From NCBI GenBank assembly GCA_019090455.1, contig JAHRWA010000008.1, forward strand, positions 134,083 through 198,082: a stretch of DNA of 64,000 bases, written 5' to 3'. Positions within the stretch are counted from its first letter, which is position 1. The number at the start of each line of letters is the position of its first letter. Position numbers and translations under genes: made by a program. Origin of the DNA: Pseudomonadales bacterium (GTDB taxonomy: Bacteria > Pseudomonadota > Gammaproteobacteria > Pseudomonadales > DC-out160). This document shows, one piece after another, positions 28,088 to 37,345 of the stretch. Under the pieces are notes generated by a model that made no database searches, was not told the origin of the DNA, and saw only the letters and a list, made by a program, of their open reading frames with translations.

Positions 28088-28657
28088 ATGTACCGTATAG
28101 TGAAGTCCACATTTTGTCGAAACGTGTTGTTTTTTTGCATTCTTCTTTTGGAGATTGTGAGTCCTAGTTATGCAGAGGGGACAATTACTCTCTCCAAATC
28201 CAAAATAAAATTAAGTTATCTGGTTAATTTTGCTCGCTATGTTCGATGGCCAACTAATGCATTCAATAGCTCAGGTTCACCTGTGGTTATTGCTATTGAT
28301 ATCGAACACCCTTATTCCGAGACGCTTGATAATAAAAAGGTAGGGATCACTAAAGAAGGGCGCGACATAGTTTTCAAATCCTGTTCGACTCCACCAGAAT
28401 CAAAGGACGTTCACATTATATATATTCAAGAAGGTGCTTCCACTTTTGTTGGTATTGACGCCAAGCAGTTTGGGGGGAGTACGCTCACTGTTGGTGATGC
28501 TCAAGATTTTATCCACTCTGGTGGTGTTATACAGCTAATGGATCGAGGGAAAAATATCGCATTTTCTATCAATCAAAAAATGGCTCAAAAATTGGGATTA
28601 AACATACACTATAAAATATTAAAAATGGCGCAACCTCTTGTAGGTACCGATACGTGA
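28088..28657 (+). CDS. YfiR/DUF4154 family periplasmic protein
   Basis: 189 residues. Signal peptide ends near SPSYA (residue 29). The mature start KIKLSYLVNFARYVRWP and the end GGVIQLMDRGKNIAFSINQKMAQKLGLNI match the YfiR (DUF4154) family. In Pseudomonas, YfiR is a periplasmic inhibitor of the diguanylate cyclase YfiN; an analogous brake on the next gene's product is likely. It starts 2 bp after the TonB receptor and overlaps the next gene by 4 bp (GTGA), indicating translational coupling. Confidence 0.9.
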   Translation: MYRIVKSTFCRNVLFFCILLLEIVSPSYAEGTITLSKSKIKLSYLVNFARYVRWPTNAFNSSGSPVVIAIDIEHPYSETLDNKKVGITKEGRDIVFKSCSTPPESKDVHIIYIQEGASTFVGIDAKQFGGSTLTVGDAQDFIHSGGVIQLMDRGKNIAFSINQKMAQKLGLNIHYKILKMAQPLVGTDT

Positions 28658-28707
28658 AAAGTCTTTGGTTCGTGAAAAGACCCTGGCTCGTGGAAAGAAA
28701 ATGGCTA
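28654..28707 (+). repeat. Three 18-bp tandem repeats covering the start codon of the GGDEF-EAL gene
   Basis: Units begin at 28654, 28672 and 28690, each starting GTGRAAAG and ending TGGYTM. They encode MKSLWF, VKRPWL and VERKWL, so three in-frame GTG codons occupy equivalent positions. Confidence 0.9.
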
Positions 28708-31305
28708 CCCATTAAAGGGATTCAAAGTAAATTGTCACTGATTTTGTTGGTTGCAAATATGTTGGCTCTTTTCATGGTGACGATGACTATTGTTTTTTAC
28801 GAGAATTCGCGCTATCAACCTGATCTTCTGTTAGAACTTAATATACAAGGCGACATGATTAATGAGCACTTAGATGTCGCTATGAGTTTTGATGATAGAG
28901 TGTCAGCAAAGGAAAGTTTGGCCGCGTTTAGTCTTAACAAAAATATACCCATCGCTATGGTTATTGCGAGCGACGGGACCTTGTTTGCCTCTCATATCAT
29001 AGAGGGATACAGTCCGCCTTCTAAGCTGCCATCAGAACCAGGACATGTGTTTTATAAAGATCGATTGGTCTTAGTCAAAGAAATAGCGAGTGCGAATCAG
29101 TCTCTAGGATTACTCTTGATCGAGCATACTACGCCATTGTGGCGAGAGAGAATGTTGGAGTATAGCCCCTTTTTTCTGGTGACCGCATTCACACTGATTT
29201 TACTCGACCTGCTGATTACTCTTGGTGCAAGAAAGTACATTGTTCAGCCGCTAGGTCAATTAACGAAAATGGCTGAAAAGATATCGATCTCTCATAATTA
29301 CCGATTACGAGCCGATGTGAATTCAATCGATGAGGTTGGAATTTTGTCTCAAACGTTAAATGAACTGCTGAGTGTCACTGAAACTAATCAGAATTCGATA
29401 CTCAAATCGAATTATCAATTGGAGAAGAAAACGTTGGAGCTTGAGGGACAAAGAGGTGTGGCCGAAGCTGCGACAATGAATTATAAAAATTTGGTTAAAA
29501 ATCATGAGCTTTTGTTGAGTTCTGCTGGCGAGGGTATTATTAGTTTAGATTTGAGCGGGCATATTACTTCAGTTAATCCCAAAGCCGCCAGCCTTCTAGA
29601 GGTCGATGCAGAAGACTTAGTTTCACAGGCAATCAGTCAATATTTTGTTAAAGGGAAAGATGTTAAAAATCGCAATAACGATTCAGTTTTGTTGGCATAT
29701 TGGGAGCAGTCTTCGATTTTTTCCTCGTTGACTAACGGTGCCTGTTGCAAAGTGGAAAACGAGGTGTGGTTGTCGCAAAGAGGAAACGAATTTAATGTCG
29801 GGTATTCATTTTCCTCAATCGTTGATGATGATAATAATTGTATTGGTGGCGTCGTAATGTTCCAAGACATAACATCTCGAAAAGTAGCGGAAGGGAAGTT
29901 GTTAGAGCTTGCGAATTACGACCCTCTGACACACATTGCCAATCGCCGCTATTTTGGTAATCTACTAGAAAAAGCCATAACCGATGCTCGAGGAGATAAT
30001 CGATATCTGGCGTTGTTATTTATCGATATCGACCACTTTAAGATGGTTAACGATACCTATGGGCATCATACAGGGGATGTGGTGTTGTTAGAGGTGGCCA
30101 AAAAAATCCTTTACTGTGTTAGATCAGATGATGTTGTTTCGCGATTAGCGGGGGATGAGTTTGCCGTTTTACTGTCTAATATGTCAGGAGCTCTCGATGC
30201 CAAGTTGGTTGCAGAGGATATTATTCGCGAACTTTCAATGCCTCATATTATCGATACTCATGAAGTGTATGCGCAAGCCAGTATCGGCATTGCTATGTAT
30301 CCTGCTGTGGGTGATAGCGGAGAAGAGCTAATGCATGCGGCAGATTCGGCTATGTATCAGGCAAAGAAATCAGGACGCCATCGAATTTGTTTTTACGAGG
30401 AGAAATTACATCAGGATGCAGAAACTCGAAACCACATAGTGCAAGCACTGAATGTGGCCATTGCAAAGAACGAATTTGAAATCGTGTATCAACCTAAAAT
30501 TAATTTGGCAAGTTGTGAGATGATAGGTGTTGAAGCGCTACTGAGATGGAAATGTCAGGGGGAAATGATACCGCCTGATGTTTTCATTCCCATCGCGGAA
30601 GATATGGGTAAGATATCGGAGATAGGTGAATGGGTATTAAATTCAGTTTGCAGACAAATGGGGGTTTGGCAAAGAAAATATAAACCGTGTTTGAATATGC
30701 GGGTTTCGGTTAATGTCTCCCCGCGCCAGTTACGCACCGGTGCTTTCGATTTAACAATAAAAAACGCGTTAAGAAATGCCTCGTTGAGCGCCCAATGTTT
30801 GGATATCGAAATAACGGAAACCGCCGTTATGGAAAATCCAGATGCAGTTGTAATGGAGTTAGAGCGCATTCGAAATTTGGGCGTTAGTATTTCAATAGAT
30901 GATTTTGGAACGGGGTATTCTTCTTTAAATTATTTAAAGAAACTACCGATTGACGTTTTAAAGATTGATAAATCCTTCACTCTTGATATTGGAAATAACA
31001 CCAATGATGAAGCGATAGTCAAAGCGGTAATCGCTATCGCTCATAGTATGGACCTAGAGGTAATTGCCGAGGGAGTGGAGTCTCTAGAGCAATTGATGTT
31101 TCTACAAGCGAATGGCTGCGAGCAAGTGCAAGGATATTTTTATTCTAAGCCACTCACCCCGGAAAAATTTGAACAGTTATTGGTTAACGATGATTGGAAA
31201 TTTAAAAAAATATTCTCTGATTTAAATCGAGATCCAGACAAGAGCGACCTGATGGTAGGTCTAACCTCTACAGATATGTATAGCCCGAATCGTACCCGAC
31301 ACTAA
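28654..31305 (+). CDS. Membrane GGDEF-EAL protein with HAMP and PAS domains
   Basis: 883 residues from GTG 28654. TM1 about 27-49, a periplasmic sensor of about 120 residues of YfiN/CHASE type, TM2 about 172-192, HAMP 193-245, PAS about 285-400, GGDEF about 415-580 and EAL about 595-850. The cyclase motif is AGDEF (near residue 500), a first-position variant that can retain activity. The EAL motif is intact (GVEALLRW near 626), as are DDFGTGYSSL and VIAEGVE. The protein may make or degrade c-di-GMP, controlled by YfiR and the TonB receptor of the same operon. The N-terminus is encoded by three 18-bp tandem repeats, so GTGs at 28672 and 28690 are also possible starts. Confidence 0.92.
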   Translation: MKSLWFVKRPWLVERKWLPIKGIQSKLSLILLVANMLALFMVTMTIVFYENSRYQPDLLLELNIQGDMINEHLDVAMSFDDRVSAKESLAAFSLNKNIPIAMVIASDGTLFASHIIEGYSPPSKLPSEPGHVFYKDRLVLVKEIASANQSLGLLLIEHTTPLWRERMLEYSPFFLVTAFTLILLDLLITLGARKYIVQPLGQLTKMAEKISISHNYRLRADVNSIDEVGILSQTLNELLSVTETNQNSILKSNYQLEKKTLELEGQRGVAEAATMNYKNLVKNHELLLSSAGEGIISLDLSGHITSVNPKAASLLEVDAEDLVSQAISQYFVKGKDVKNRNNDSVLLAYWEQSSIFSSLTNGACCKVENEVWLSQRGNEFNVGYSFSSIVDDDNNCIGGVVMFQDITSRKVAEGKLLELANYDPLTHIANRRYFGNLLEKAITDARGDNRYLALLFIDIDHFKMVNDTYGHHTGDVVLLEVAKKILYCVRSDDVVSRLAGDEFAVLLSNMSGALDAKLVAEDIIRELSMPHIIDTHEVYAQASIGIAMYPAVGDSGEELMHAADSAMYQAKKSGRHRICFYEEKLHQDAETRNHIVQALNVAIAKNEFEIVYQPKINLASCEMIGVEALLRWKCQGEMIPPDVFIPIAEDMGKISEIGEWVLNSVCRQMGVWQRKYKPCLNMRVSVNVSPRQLRTGAFDLTIKNALRNASLSAQCLDIEITETAVMENPDAVVMELERIRNLGVSISIDDFGTGYSSLNYLKKLPIDVLKIDKSFTLDIGNNTNDEAIVKAVIAIAHSMDLEVIAEGVESLEQLMFLQANGCEQVQGYFYSKPLTPEKFEQLLVNDDWKFKKIFSDLNRDPDKSDLMVGLTSTDMYSPNRTRH

Positions 31306-31360
31306 TTCCCTATCATAAAAAAAGTTTTGGATCATAGCCTAAGGCGGGTATGCAGTGAGT

Positions 31361-31978
31361 TTAATTTAGCGGTTTAAACGCGGTTAAGAACAGTTTCAAT
31401 TTTTGATTTTCCTTTTTTGTTAGCCCCGATACTTTATCTTTGATTTCGCTAAGACTGCCGATTAGATCATTCCAAACTAGATCGGTTTTTCCGTCAAAAA
31501 GTCCCAGTCCGCAATTGTAGCTAGCCTTGTTCAGTTGTACCCAACCTTGCCAGGAGGGATGTTCAAATTGAACTGTGATCGATTCTTTTGGCGCTAGCTG
31601 CGGATCGTATAGGGCTTTTAACGCCACCAGATCCCAACCGGGATTGTGGTAGTTGTCCGGTTCATTTCGTTGGGGGAATGAAACTAACGACCAGCGCACC
31701 ATTGCCAAGACCACGGGTTCTAGGGATTCCCCGATTGAGGTTAAACCGTAAGGTGCACTTTTACTGTTATTTTGTTTGATGATGATTCCGTCAGCTTCCA
31801 ATTCCTTGAGTCGGGTAGCCAATAGGTTCGTGCCCATTCCTGGGAGGTCAGTTAATAACTCACCGTAACGCATGGGTTTGACTAGCAATCCTCTAATAAT
31901 GAGTAATGTCCAACGTTCACCGATTAGGTCTGAGGCTTGGGCTAGTGCGCAATTTTGTTTGTACATTCGTTTTTTCAT
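31361..31978 (-). CDS. HxlR-family winged-helix transcriptional regulator
   Basis: 205 residues. The N-terminal 100 residues are a clear HxlR domain: CALAQASDLIGERWTLLIIRGLL, MRYGELLTDLPGMGTNLLATRLKELEADGII, then YGLTSIGESLEPVV. The C-terminal 100 residues are an extension resembling SCP2-like or unknown ligand domains found in some HxlR proteins. It is divergent from a small membrane protein gene, with a duplicated TATTTTAAAGTA element between them, so autoregulation and control of that gene are likely. Confidence 0.9.
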   Translation of the reverse strand: MKKRMYKQNCALAQASDLIGERWTLLIIRGLLVKPMRYGELLTDLPGMGTNLLATRLKELEADGIIIKQNNSKSAPYGLTSIGESLEPVVLAMVRWSLVSFPQRNEPDNYHNPGWDLVALKALYDPQLAPKESITVQFEHPSWQGWVQLNKASYNCGLGLFDGKTDLVWNDLIGSLSEIKDKVSGLTKKENQKLKLFLTAFKPLN

Positions 31979-32000
31979 ATTGCATAGCTTAGCAAGTTAC

Positions 32001-32036
32001 TATACTATTTTAAAGTACTATAGTATTTTAAAGTAT
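32001..32036. promoter_or_regulatory. Candidate HxlR operator: two direct repeats
   Basis: TATTTTAAAGTA occurs at 32006-32017 and 32024-32035, 18 bp apart, close to two helical turns. Each lies within an AT-rich, partly palindromic context (TACTATTTTAAAGTA). The position between the regulator and its divergent neighbour fits an operator; this is inference. Confidence 0.55.
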
Positions 32037-32147
32037 CTATTGTTTTAAAATAATATGACATTTTCGGTTATTGACTGTAGATAACTAATTATCCACAGTC
32101 AGTTCGAATGGAACAGAAATTAACTCATGATATAAAGGACTAAAACT

Positions 32148-32546
32148 ATGAATGTGAACGGCTCGTTAAAAACTGCATTTAGAACCAATGCCCTGTTTTC
32201 GTCAATGTCCGCTACTTTTATGGTGGTGGCGTCGAGTTGGGTTGCTTATCAACTCGGGGGGCTTTCTGAGGTCTGGCTTTATGCTGGCGCTCTAGCATTG
32301 TTGGTCTTTGCGGCACAGCTGGTTGGGCTATCCCTGATGGCAGATCAAAAGCCTCTGTTCGTGAGCTATGTTATTGTCTCGGACTGGCTATTTGTTATAG
32401 GTGTTGCGTTGGCGATTCTATTCTATGGGCAGGCGATTACGTTGACTGGACATGTGATGTTGATTGCTGTGGCGTTGGTTGTAGCGGTGCTTGCCGTATG
32501 GCAAAAGAGGGCTTGGGTTGTCGGGGCGCGAGTTCAGGCCATTTAG
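32148..32546 (+). CDS. Small four-helix membrane protein, unknown function
   Basis: 132 residues with four predicted transmembrane helices: about 14-36, 42-63, 70-93 and 99-120 (for example VWLYAGALALLVFAAQLVGL and LFVIGVALAILFYG). No family recognised with certainty; size and layout resemble small integral membrane proteins placed opposite HxlR regulators. It has its own start behind TAAAGGAC. The stop codon lies in the first unit of a 17-bp tandem repeat. Confidence 0.7.
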   Translation: MNVNGSLKTAFRTNALFSSMSATFMVVASSWVAYQLGGLSEVWLYAGALALLVFAAQLVGLSLMADQKPLFVSYVIVSDWLFVIGVALAILFYGQAITLTGHVMLIAVALVVAVLAVWQKRAWVVGARVQAI

Positions 32547-32589
32547 TTGGGTTTACCATTTAGTTGGGTTAACAATGTAGTCTGGTTTA
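32539..32589 (+). repeat. Three 17-bp tandem repeats
   Basis: Units at 32539 and 32556 differ by one base (CCATTTAGTTGGGTTTA and CCATTTAGTTGGGTTAA). A diverged third begins at 32573. The array overlaps the end of the membrane protein gene and runs up to the AraC gene leader. Confidence 0.85.
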
Positions 32590-32598
32590 AAAAATAGA

Positions 32599-33468
32599 GT
32601 GAGTTGTATCAATATGACTTCGGGTGCAAGTAGGTCCACACCTATATCATCAACGCCAAGACAATCCACAAGCGATCAATATCGGCCCTTTCAACCGATA
32701 CTGTCGGTTGCAGGGTTGAGCCGTTTTGGGATATCTCTCGAAGAAGCATCGACTTGCAAACCATTAAAAAATAGCGTGCATTCCTATCTTCAAATCAAGG
32801 TGGCTAAGCCCATTTCTTATGCAGTGATTCCTGACGGTACTCAAGCGGTTTTTATTTCACCCCAAGGTTCCATTATTAGCGGGGCTCAATCTCAAGCTTG
32901 TGATGTTCCTATACTGGAGTCGGGTGACTATTTTGGCATTCGGTTTTTCCCTGGTGCTTTACGCCACTTTTTTGATTTAAACCTATATGATATTACAGAT
33001 CAGTTTACCGATAGCGGCTATTTTCCTTGTGCTAATTTTCAGGTGCTTCACCACACTATCTATGAACAAGACAGCTTCCGGCAACGAGCCAATGTTTGTG
33101 AACAATGGCTGTTACAGCATTACCACCCGCAACCCGTTACGCCTTTTGATCTTGCGCTGTCTCTGATATATCAATCTTTTGGCAATATCAAGATTAGTGA
33201 ATTAGCAACGAAAACGGAATGGACCAGTCGTCATCTTATTCGTCAGTTTCGAAAGCACACGGGATTAAGCACTAAGACGTTTTCACAAATTATACGAATT
33301 CAGCATGCTTGTAGGCAGCTCTGTATCAAACCGAGCGGTTCTTCGACTACCGCACTGGATCTGGGGTTCTTCGATCAGGCTCATCTTTTAAATGATTACA
33401 AGAAACGCCTACTATCGAACCCAAGTGAATTTTTCGATCGATTCAGGTCCGATTTTTCCAATCCCTAG
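32599..33468 (+). CDS. AraC-family transcriptional regulator
   Basis: 289 residues from GTG 32599; ATG 32614 is an alternative five codons in, with GAGTGAG about 10 bp before it. The C-terminal 100 residues form the double HTH: IKISELATKTEWTSRHLIRQFRKHTGLSTKTFSQIIRIQHA, then ALDLGFFDQAHLLNDYKKRLLSNPSEF. The N-terminal 185 residues are a sensor region of unknown ligand, not a clear cupin. It is followed 58 bp later by a Rieske oxygenase gene on the same strand, its likely target. Confidence 0.88.
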   Translation: MSCINMTSGASRSTPISSTPRQSTSDQYRPFQPILSVAGLSRFGISLEEASTCKPLKNSVHSYLQIKVAKPISYAVIPDGTQAVFISPQGSIISGAQSQACDVPILESGDYFGIRFFPGALRHFFDLNLYDITDQFTDSGYFPCANFQVLHHTIYEQDSFRQRANVCEQWLLQHYHPQPVTPFDLALSLIYQSFGNIKISELATKTEWTSRHLIRQFRKHTGLSTKTFSQIIRIQHACRQLCIKPSGSSTTALDLGFFDQAHLLNDYKKRLLSNPSEFFDRFRSDFSNP

Positions 33469-33526
33469 TTTAGCGAATCGGTAACACTGTTTCTTAATCC
33501 CGTCATTGTGAAAGTGAGACATTAAG

Positions 33527-34711
33527 ATGCAGACCTCGAATCAAATAATCCCTATACAAGACTTGGACTCCGTTAAGGCTCCTCTTGATGAAGCGTCTTT
33601 TTTACCTCCTGATTTTTATGGTCGTGATAGCCATTTTGTATTGGAGAAAGAGAGAGTCCTGAAAAATAATTGGCTAGTGGTTGGGCGTTGGGAGCAAGTA
33701 GAAAAGAGGGGTGACTACTTCACCATTGACTTGCTCGAAGAGCCGCTGCTTATTGTTCGTGATAAAAATGAGGTAAAGGTGCTATCCAACGTGTGTCTGC
33801 ATCGAGCTGGGCCTGTGGCAAAGGATAGCGGGAATCGCAAGAGCTTTACCTGCCCCTATCATCTATGGAGTTATGAGTTAGATGGCTCTTTCAAAACGGC
33901 CCCGCATATGGAGCAGGCTAAAAACTTCAATAAAAAGAATTGTTCTCTAAACGAGTTTCCCGTTACAGAATGGCAAGGTTTTATTTTCGTAAATCTCTCT
34001 AAAAATGCTGCCCCGTTAGTATTAGATGGAATAGGTGGGTTAGATGAAATAGTCAGCCCTTATAATCTCCATAAATTAAAACGACTTGAGCCTATCCATT
34101 TTAGTTGTCCTTGGGACTGGAAGATCAGCGTTGAAAACGTGATGGAGTTTTACCATTACCCTGGCGTTCATGCCGATACCGTTGGTGCATCCTTCGATAT
34201 TCGCAGCAGTACCGACGCAGAGTTTGATAAAATGGTGGAGACACTGGGGGCGAAAAATCAATATGACGCGGGTCAAGGGAAATCCTATGCTTACGGGATG
34301 CAATCCAGCAAGCAATCTCTTAATATCCCCGGTATGCCAGCTTATGAGTTGTCACTGCATTTGAATGATAAACAAATTGGTGTTCATGTCTTCCCTAATT
34401 TATCGCTAATCATCACTCCTACCTTTACCGTTTGGCCTCACATTATTATCGAATCCGAAAACCATCACCGTTTGGAATATATTCTGTTAGTGCATCCCGA
34501 ATTCGCTGCCCACGCTGATCACCATCAAGCTAGAGAATATTTGCGTGATATGATTCAACGTATTCACGAAGAAGACATGCCCATACTGGCGCATGTCGCA
34601 AAAGGGCTTAAATCAGAAAATCACGTGGCCGGTAGAATTTGTCGTTTGGAATATATCATTTGGCAATTTCACAATTGGATGTTGGAGCAACTCACAAGCT
34701 TCAGAGAATGA
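33527..34711 (+). CDS. Rieske [2Fe-2S] aromatic-ring-hydroxylating-type oxygenase, alpha subunit
   Basis: 394 residues. The Rieske cluster ligands are visible as CLH near residue 90 and CPYH about 19 residues later. The mononuclear iron site appears as WKISVENVMEFYHYPGVH near 200-215, with the two His and the Asn/Glu of the bridging helix; Glu replaces the more usual Asp before YH. No beta subunit, ferredoxin or reductase gene is adjacent, so electron partners must be elsewhere. The AraC gene precedes it. Substrate unknown; choline/carnitine-like or aromatic acids are both possible. It is followed by the convergent polymerase gene. Confidence 0.9.
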   Translation: MQTSNQIIPIQDLDSVKAPLDEASFLPPDFYGRDSHFVLEKERVLKNNWLVVGRWEQVEKRGDYFTIDLLEEPLLIVRDKNEVKVLSNVCLHRAGPVAKDSGNRKSFTCPYHLWSYELDGSFKTAPHMEQAKNFNKKNCSLNEFPVTEWQGFIFVNLSKNAAPLVLDGIGGLDEIVSPYNLHKLKRLEPIHFSCPWDWKISVENVMEFYHYPGVHADTVGASFDIRSSTDAEFDKMVETLGAKNQYDAGQGKSYAYGMQSSKQSLNIPGMPAYELSLHLNDKQIGVHVFPNLSLIITPTFTVWPHIIIESENHHRLEYILLVHPEFAAHADHHQAREYLRDMIQRIHEEDMPILAHVAKGLKSENHVAGRICRLEYIIWQFHNWMLEQLTSFRE

Positions 34712-34777
34712 TAAGTGGTTAAAAAAAAGGGGTATAAATAGCGGGATTAATAATGAGTGACGTAGCAGTTAGCCTTA

Positions 34778-37345
34778 TTACTCAAACATACCTAACTGCC
34801 GATCAAATAAAGCATTAAAACTCGTGCCCAAAAATTGTAAAATACCATCCGCGATGGGTTCAATTTGACGTTCTATATACAACTCATAATCAAGAGGGTT
34901 GCGAATATACTCAATGGGCTCGGGACCATTTAAGGTCATCACGTATTGAACCCAGCCACCGCGTTGGTATTTTAACGGCAAGCCCTTAAGCGCATTTTGC
35001 TCATCGGCAATTCTCGCTGCGCGTACATGGGGTGGTACGTTACGTTGATATTCTTCCAAGCGGCGGCGTAATCGCTTGCGGTAGACTAATTGCTCATCGC
35101 GTTTTCCACTGCGTATTTCATTTGTTATTTGGGTAACGTAATCTTTCCAGGGCTCTTCATAAAATATACGTCGATACAATTCACGCTGAAATTCACGTGC
35201 CACGAGTGTCCAATCGGTACGGACTGTTTCTAGGCCTTTGAAAACCAAATCTAACTCACTGCCGGTGTCCGTTAATGTTTCCACTAATCCGGCGTAGCGT
35301 TTTTTGCTGCCCCTATCAGAACCGCGAATGGTAGGCATAATAAAACGTTTAAAATGCGTTTCGAATTCAATTTCTAAATGACTCTCTAGCTGATACTTTG
35401 TTTTCAATTGATCAGACCACCAGGTATTTAATGCTGAAGCGAGTGTCTTTCCTTGCTCCTGGATAGCTTTCGTTGCCGTGTCTTTGGGTTGCCCCTCTAA
35501 CCAAACAAAAACAGAATCGGTATCACCATAAATAACGCGGTAACCTCTATCCTCAATAAAATCTTTGCTACGAGTGAGAATGTCGTGACCCCGTAATGTA
35601 ATGGAGCTGGGTAATCGTGAATCAAAGAAACGACAGCCGGGAGTTCCTAGTACACCGTAAAAACTATTCATCAATATTTTTATTGCTTGGGAAACCGCAG
35701 GATTTTTTTGTTGCTTCGCGTTATCCCGTGCTGCCCATAACTCATCAATAACATCCGGCAAAATATGATGCTGTTTATCAAATACGGCACCATTATAGCC
35801 GGGTACTAGGTTCTCTAAATCAGAAACCGTTGACTCTTGTTGATCACGAACATCGTCCCGGGGCGAAGCGAGCAGGCCAAGGCATAAACCTAAGGGGTCA
35901 ATTTTAAAAGTGCGTATTATGCTGGGGTATAGGCTTTTAAAATCCAACACTAAAACGTGATCATACATGCCGGGCTCTGAGTTCATGACATAGCCACCGG
36001 GGCTACCGATACCCATAGGGTTTTCGGGTAAATTAGGGGCAACGAAACCGGCCCGATGTAGCCGTGGCAAATAGCGGTTATCGAAAGAGGCTACGGACCC
36101 ACCGAATCTGTCCATGGCTAAACCCGTTAGCTGCGCACGCTCTATGGCAAAGTCGTTGAGTCGTGTTTTTTCAAAGATGTCCCATACTAATTGACAGTCT
36201 TCTAAGTTATAAGCAGCGAGAGAGATTTTATCTTGTGTGAACAGCGTTGTTATCTCCTCCCCTCGGGCATCGACATTGTGTATCAACTTTCCGCGATTGA
36301 GCAATTCACCGGACACGTGTTGCAAAGAAAAGCTCTCAAAATTGTAAGTGGCCGATTTGAGGGTATCAATACCATCCAATACTAAACGCCCAGGCAAGGT
36401 CAGCGTATAGTGCTCCTTATTATCGCGCGATTGTCGCCAATCACATTCAGTATTCGCACGACCTAATGATAATCGGAGACGCAAATGCTCCGCTTTACGC
36501 TGCAAGAAACGCAAGTCAAAATTAATCACAGCCCAGCCAATAATAATATCTGGATCAATTTGACTGAAACGTTGTAAAAACGCTGTCATCAAAGAGAGCT
36601 CATCATTAAAGTAGAATAGATATGAGGGATGATGGGTTTTTGATTGATTGTTAGTGACCTGGTTATCATCAGATGAACCAATCATGAAAACATAACGCTC
36701 GCAGTAGGCAGCGTTTTTCGTCTGCTTTGCTAATACAGCAATTGAATATAATTGTTCTCCTATCATAGAGGTTTCTATATCGAGAGACACTACCGTATAA
36801 CTTGGCACATACTCTGCGCGTTGTATTTTCGGATTTTGTATGCGTCTATATCCCTGTTCCTGTACAAGTTTACCTTGCACTTGCATAGCACCCGTTACAA
36901 ATCGTTCCATAAGAAAGCGGTCTGTGGGATTGATGTCAGCCTCTAACGGTGCCAAGCCTATGGTGCGCAGCTCTCTTCGGGCACGATACAATAAGGTTTG
37001 CTTTTTAAAGTACACAGCGTGCATGGGCTGATGATTGAAATTCTTGAGCGCTACGGTTTTGTCGTACCACAAACCGCTAGGGTTTTGAGAGTTTAATGCC
37101 TTACCAACACAGCTATTAAGTACGTGTCGTGTTTTTTCAATATTGGTAGAGCAAACAAAAAAGACACTGTCTTGATTAGCGATATCCAGTAATAAAGGAC
37201 CTTCGTCCGTGGTCAGCCAATAGTGTAACGTTAACGCGGGGCGATCGATCCATTGACGCGTTAAGAGAAAGCCCTTGGTTACAGTTGTTGTGGTAGTTGT
37301 GGTAGTTGTGGCGGTTGTGGAAGTTGTCGGAATAGTTCTTGTCAC
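34778..37345 (-). CDS. polB: DNA polymerase II (family B)
   Basis: 855 residues against 783 in E. coli. The 3'-5' exonuclease shows DIET (near residue 188) and YNLEDCQLVWD. The polymerase shows motif A DFKSLYPSII (near 467), KILMNSFYGVLG, and motif C YGDTDSVF (near 605). All catalytic Asp residues are present, so it should be an active damage-inducible polymerase that restarts stalled forks. Odd: the first 23 residues are nearly all Thr, encoded by 9-bp tandem repeats; normal homology begins at KGFLLTRQW, where E. coli has the equivalent GFILTRHW. No clear LexA box was seen upstream. Confidence 0.95.
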   Translation of the reverse strand: MTRTIPTTSTTATTTTTTTTTVTKGFLLTRQWIDRPALTLHYWLTTDEGPLLLDIANQDSVFFVCSTNIEKTRHVLNSCVGKALNSQNPSGLWYDKTVALKNFNHQPMHAVYFKKQTLLYRARRELRTIGLAPLEADINPTDRFLMERFVTGAMQVQGKLVQEQGYRRIQNPKIQRAEYVPSYTVVSLDIETSMIGEQLYSIAVLAKQTKNAAYCERYVFMIGSSDDNQVTNNQSKTHHPSYLFYFNDELSLMTAFLQRFSQIDPDIIIGWAVINFDLRFLQRKAEHLRLRLSLGRANTECDWRQSRDNKEHYTLTLPGRLVLDGIDTLKSATYNFESFSLQHVSGELLNRGKLIHNVDARGEEITTLFTQDKISLAAYNLEDCQLVWDIFEKTRLNDFAIERAQLTGLAMDRFGGSVASFDNRYLPRLHRAGFVAPNLPENPMGIGSPGGYVMNSEPGMYDHVLVLDFKSLYPSIIRTFKIDPLGLCLGLLASPRDDVRDQQESTVSDLENLVPGYNGAVFDKQHHILPDVIDELWAARDNAKQQKNPAVSQAIKILMNSFYGVLGTPGCRFFDSRLPSSITLRGHDILTRSKDFIEDRGYRVIYGDTDSVFVWLEGQPKDTATKAIQEQGKTLASALNTWWSDQLKTKYQLESHLEIEFETHFKRFIMPTIRGSDRGSKKRYAGLVETLTDTGSELDLVFKGLETVRTDWTLVAREFQRELYRRIFYEEPWKDYVTQITNEIRSGKRDEQLVYRKRLRRRLEEYQRNVPPHVRAARIADEQNALKGLPLKYQRGGWVQYVMTLNGPEPIEYIRNPLDYELYIERQIEPIADGILQFLGTSFNALFDRQLGMFE
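37284..37328. repeat. Five 9-bp repeats encoding a poly-Thr N-terminus of polB
   Basis: Units starting at 37284, 37293, 37302, 37311 and 37320, consensus GTAGTTGTG on the plus strand, encode Thr-Thr-Thr triplets on the coding strand. Confidence 0.85.
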
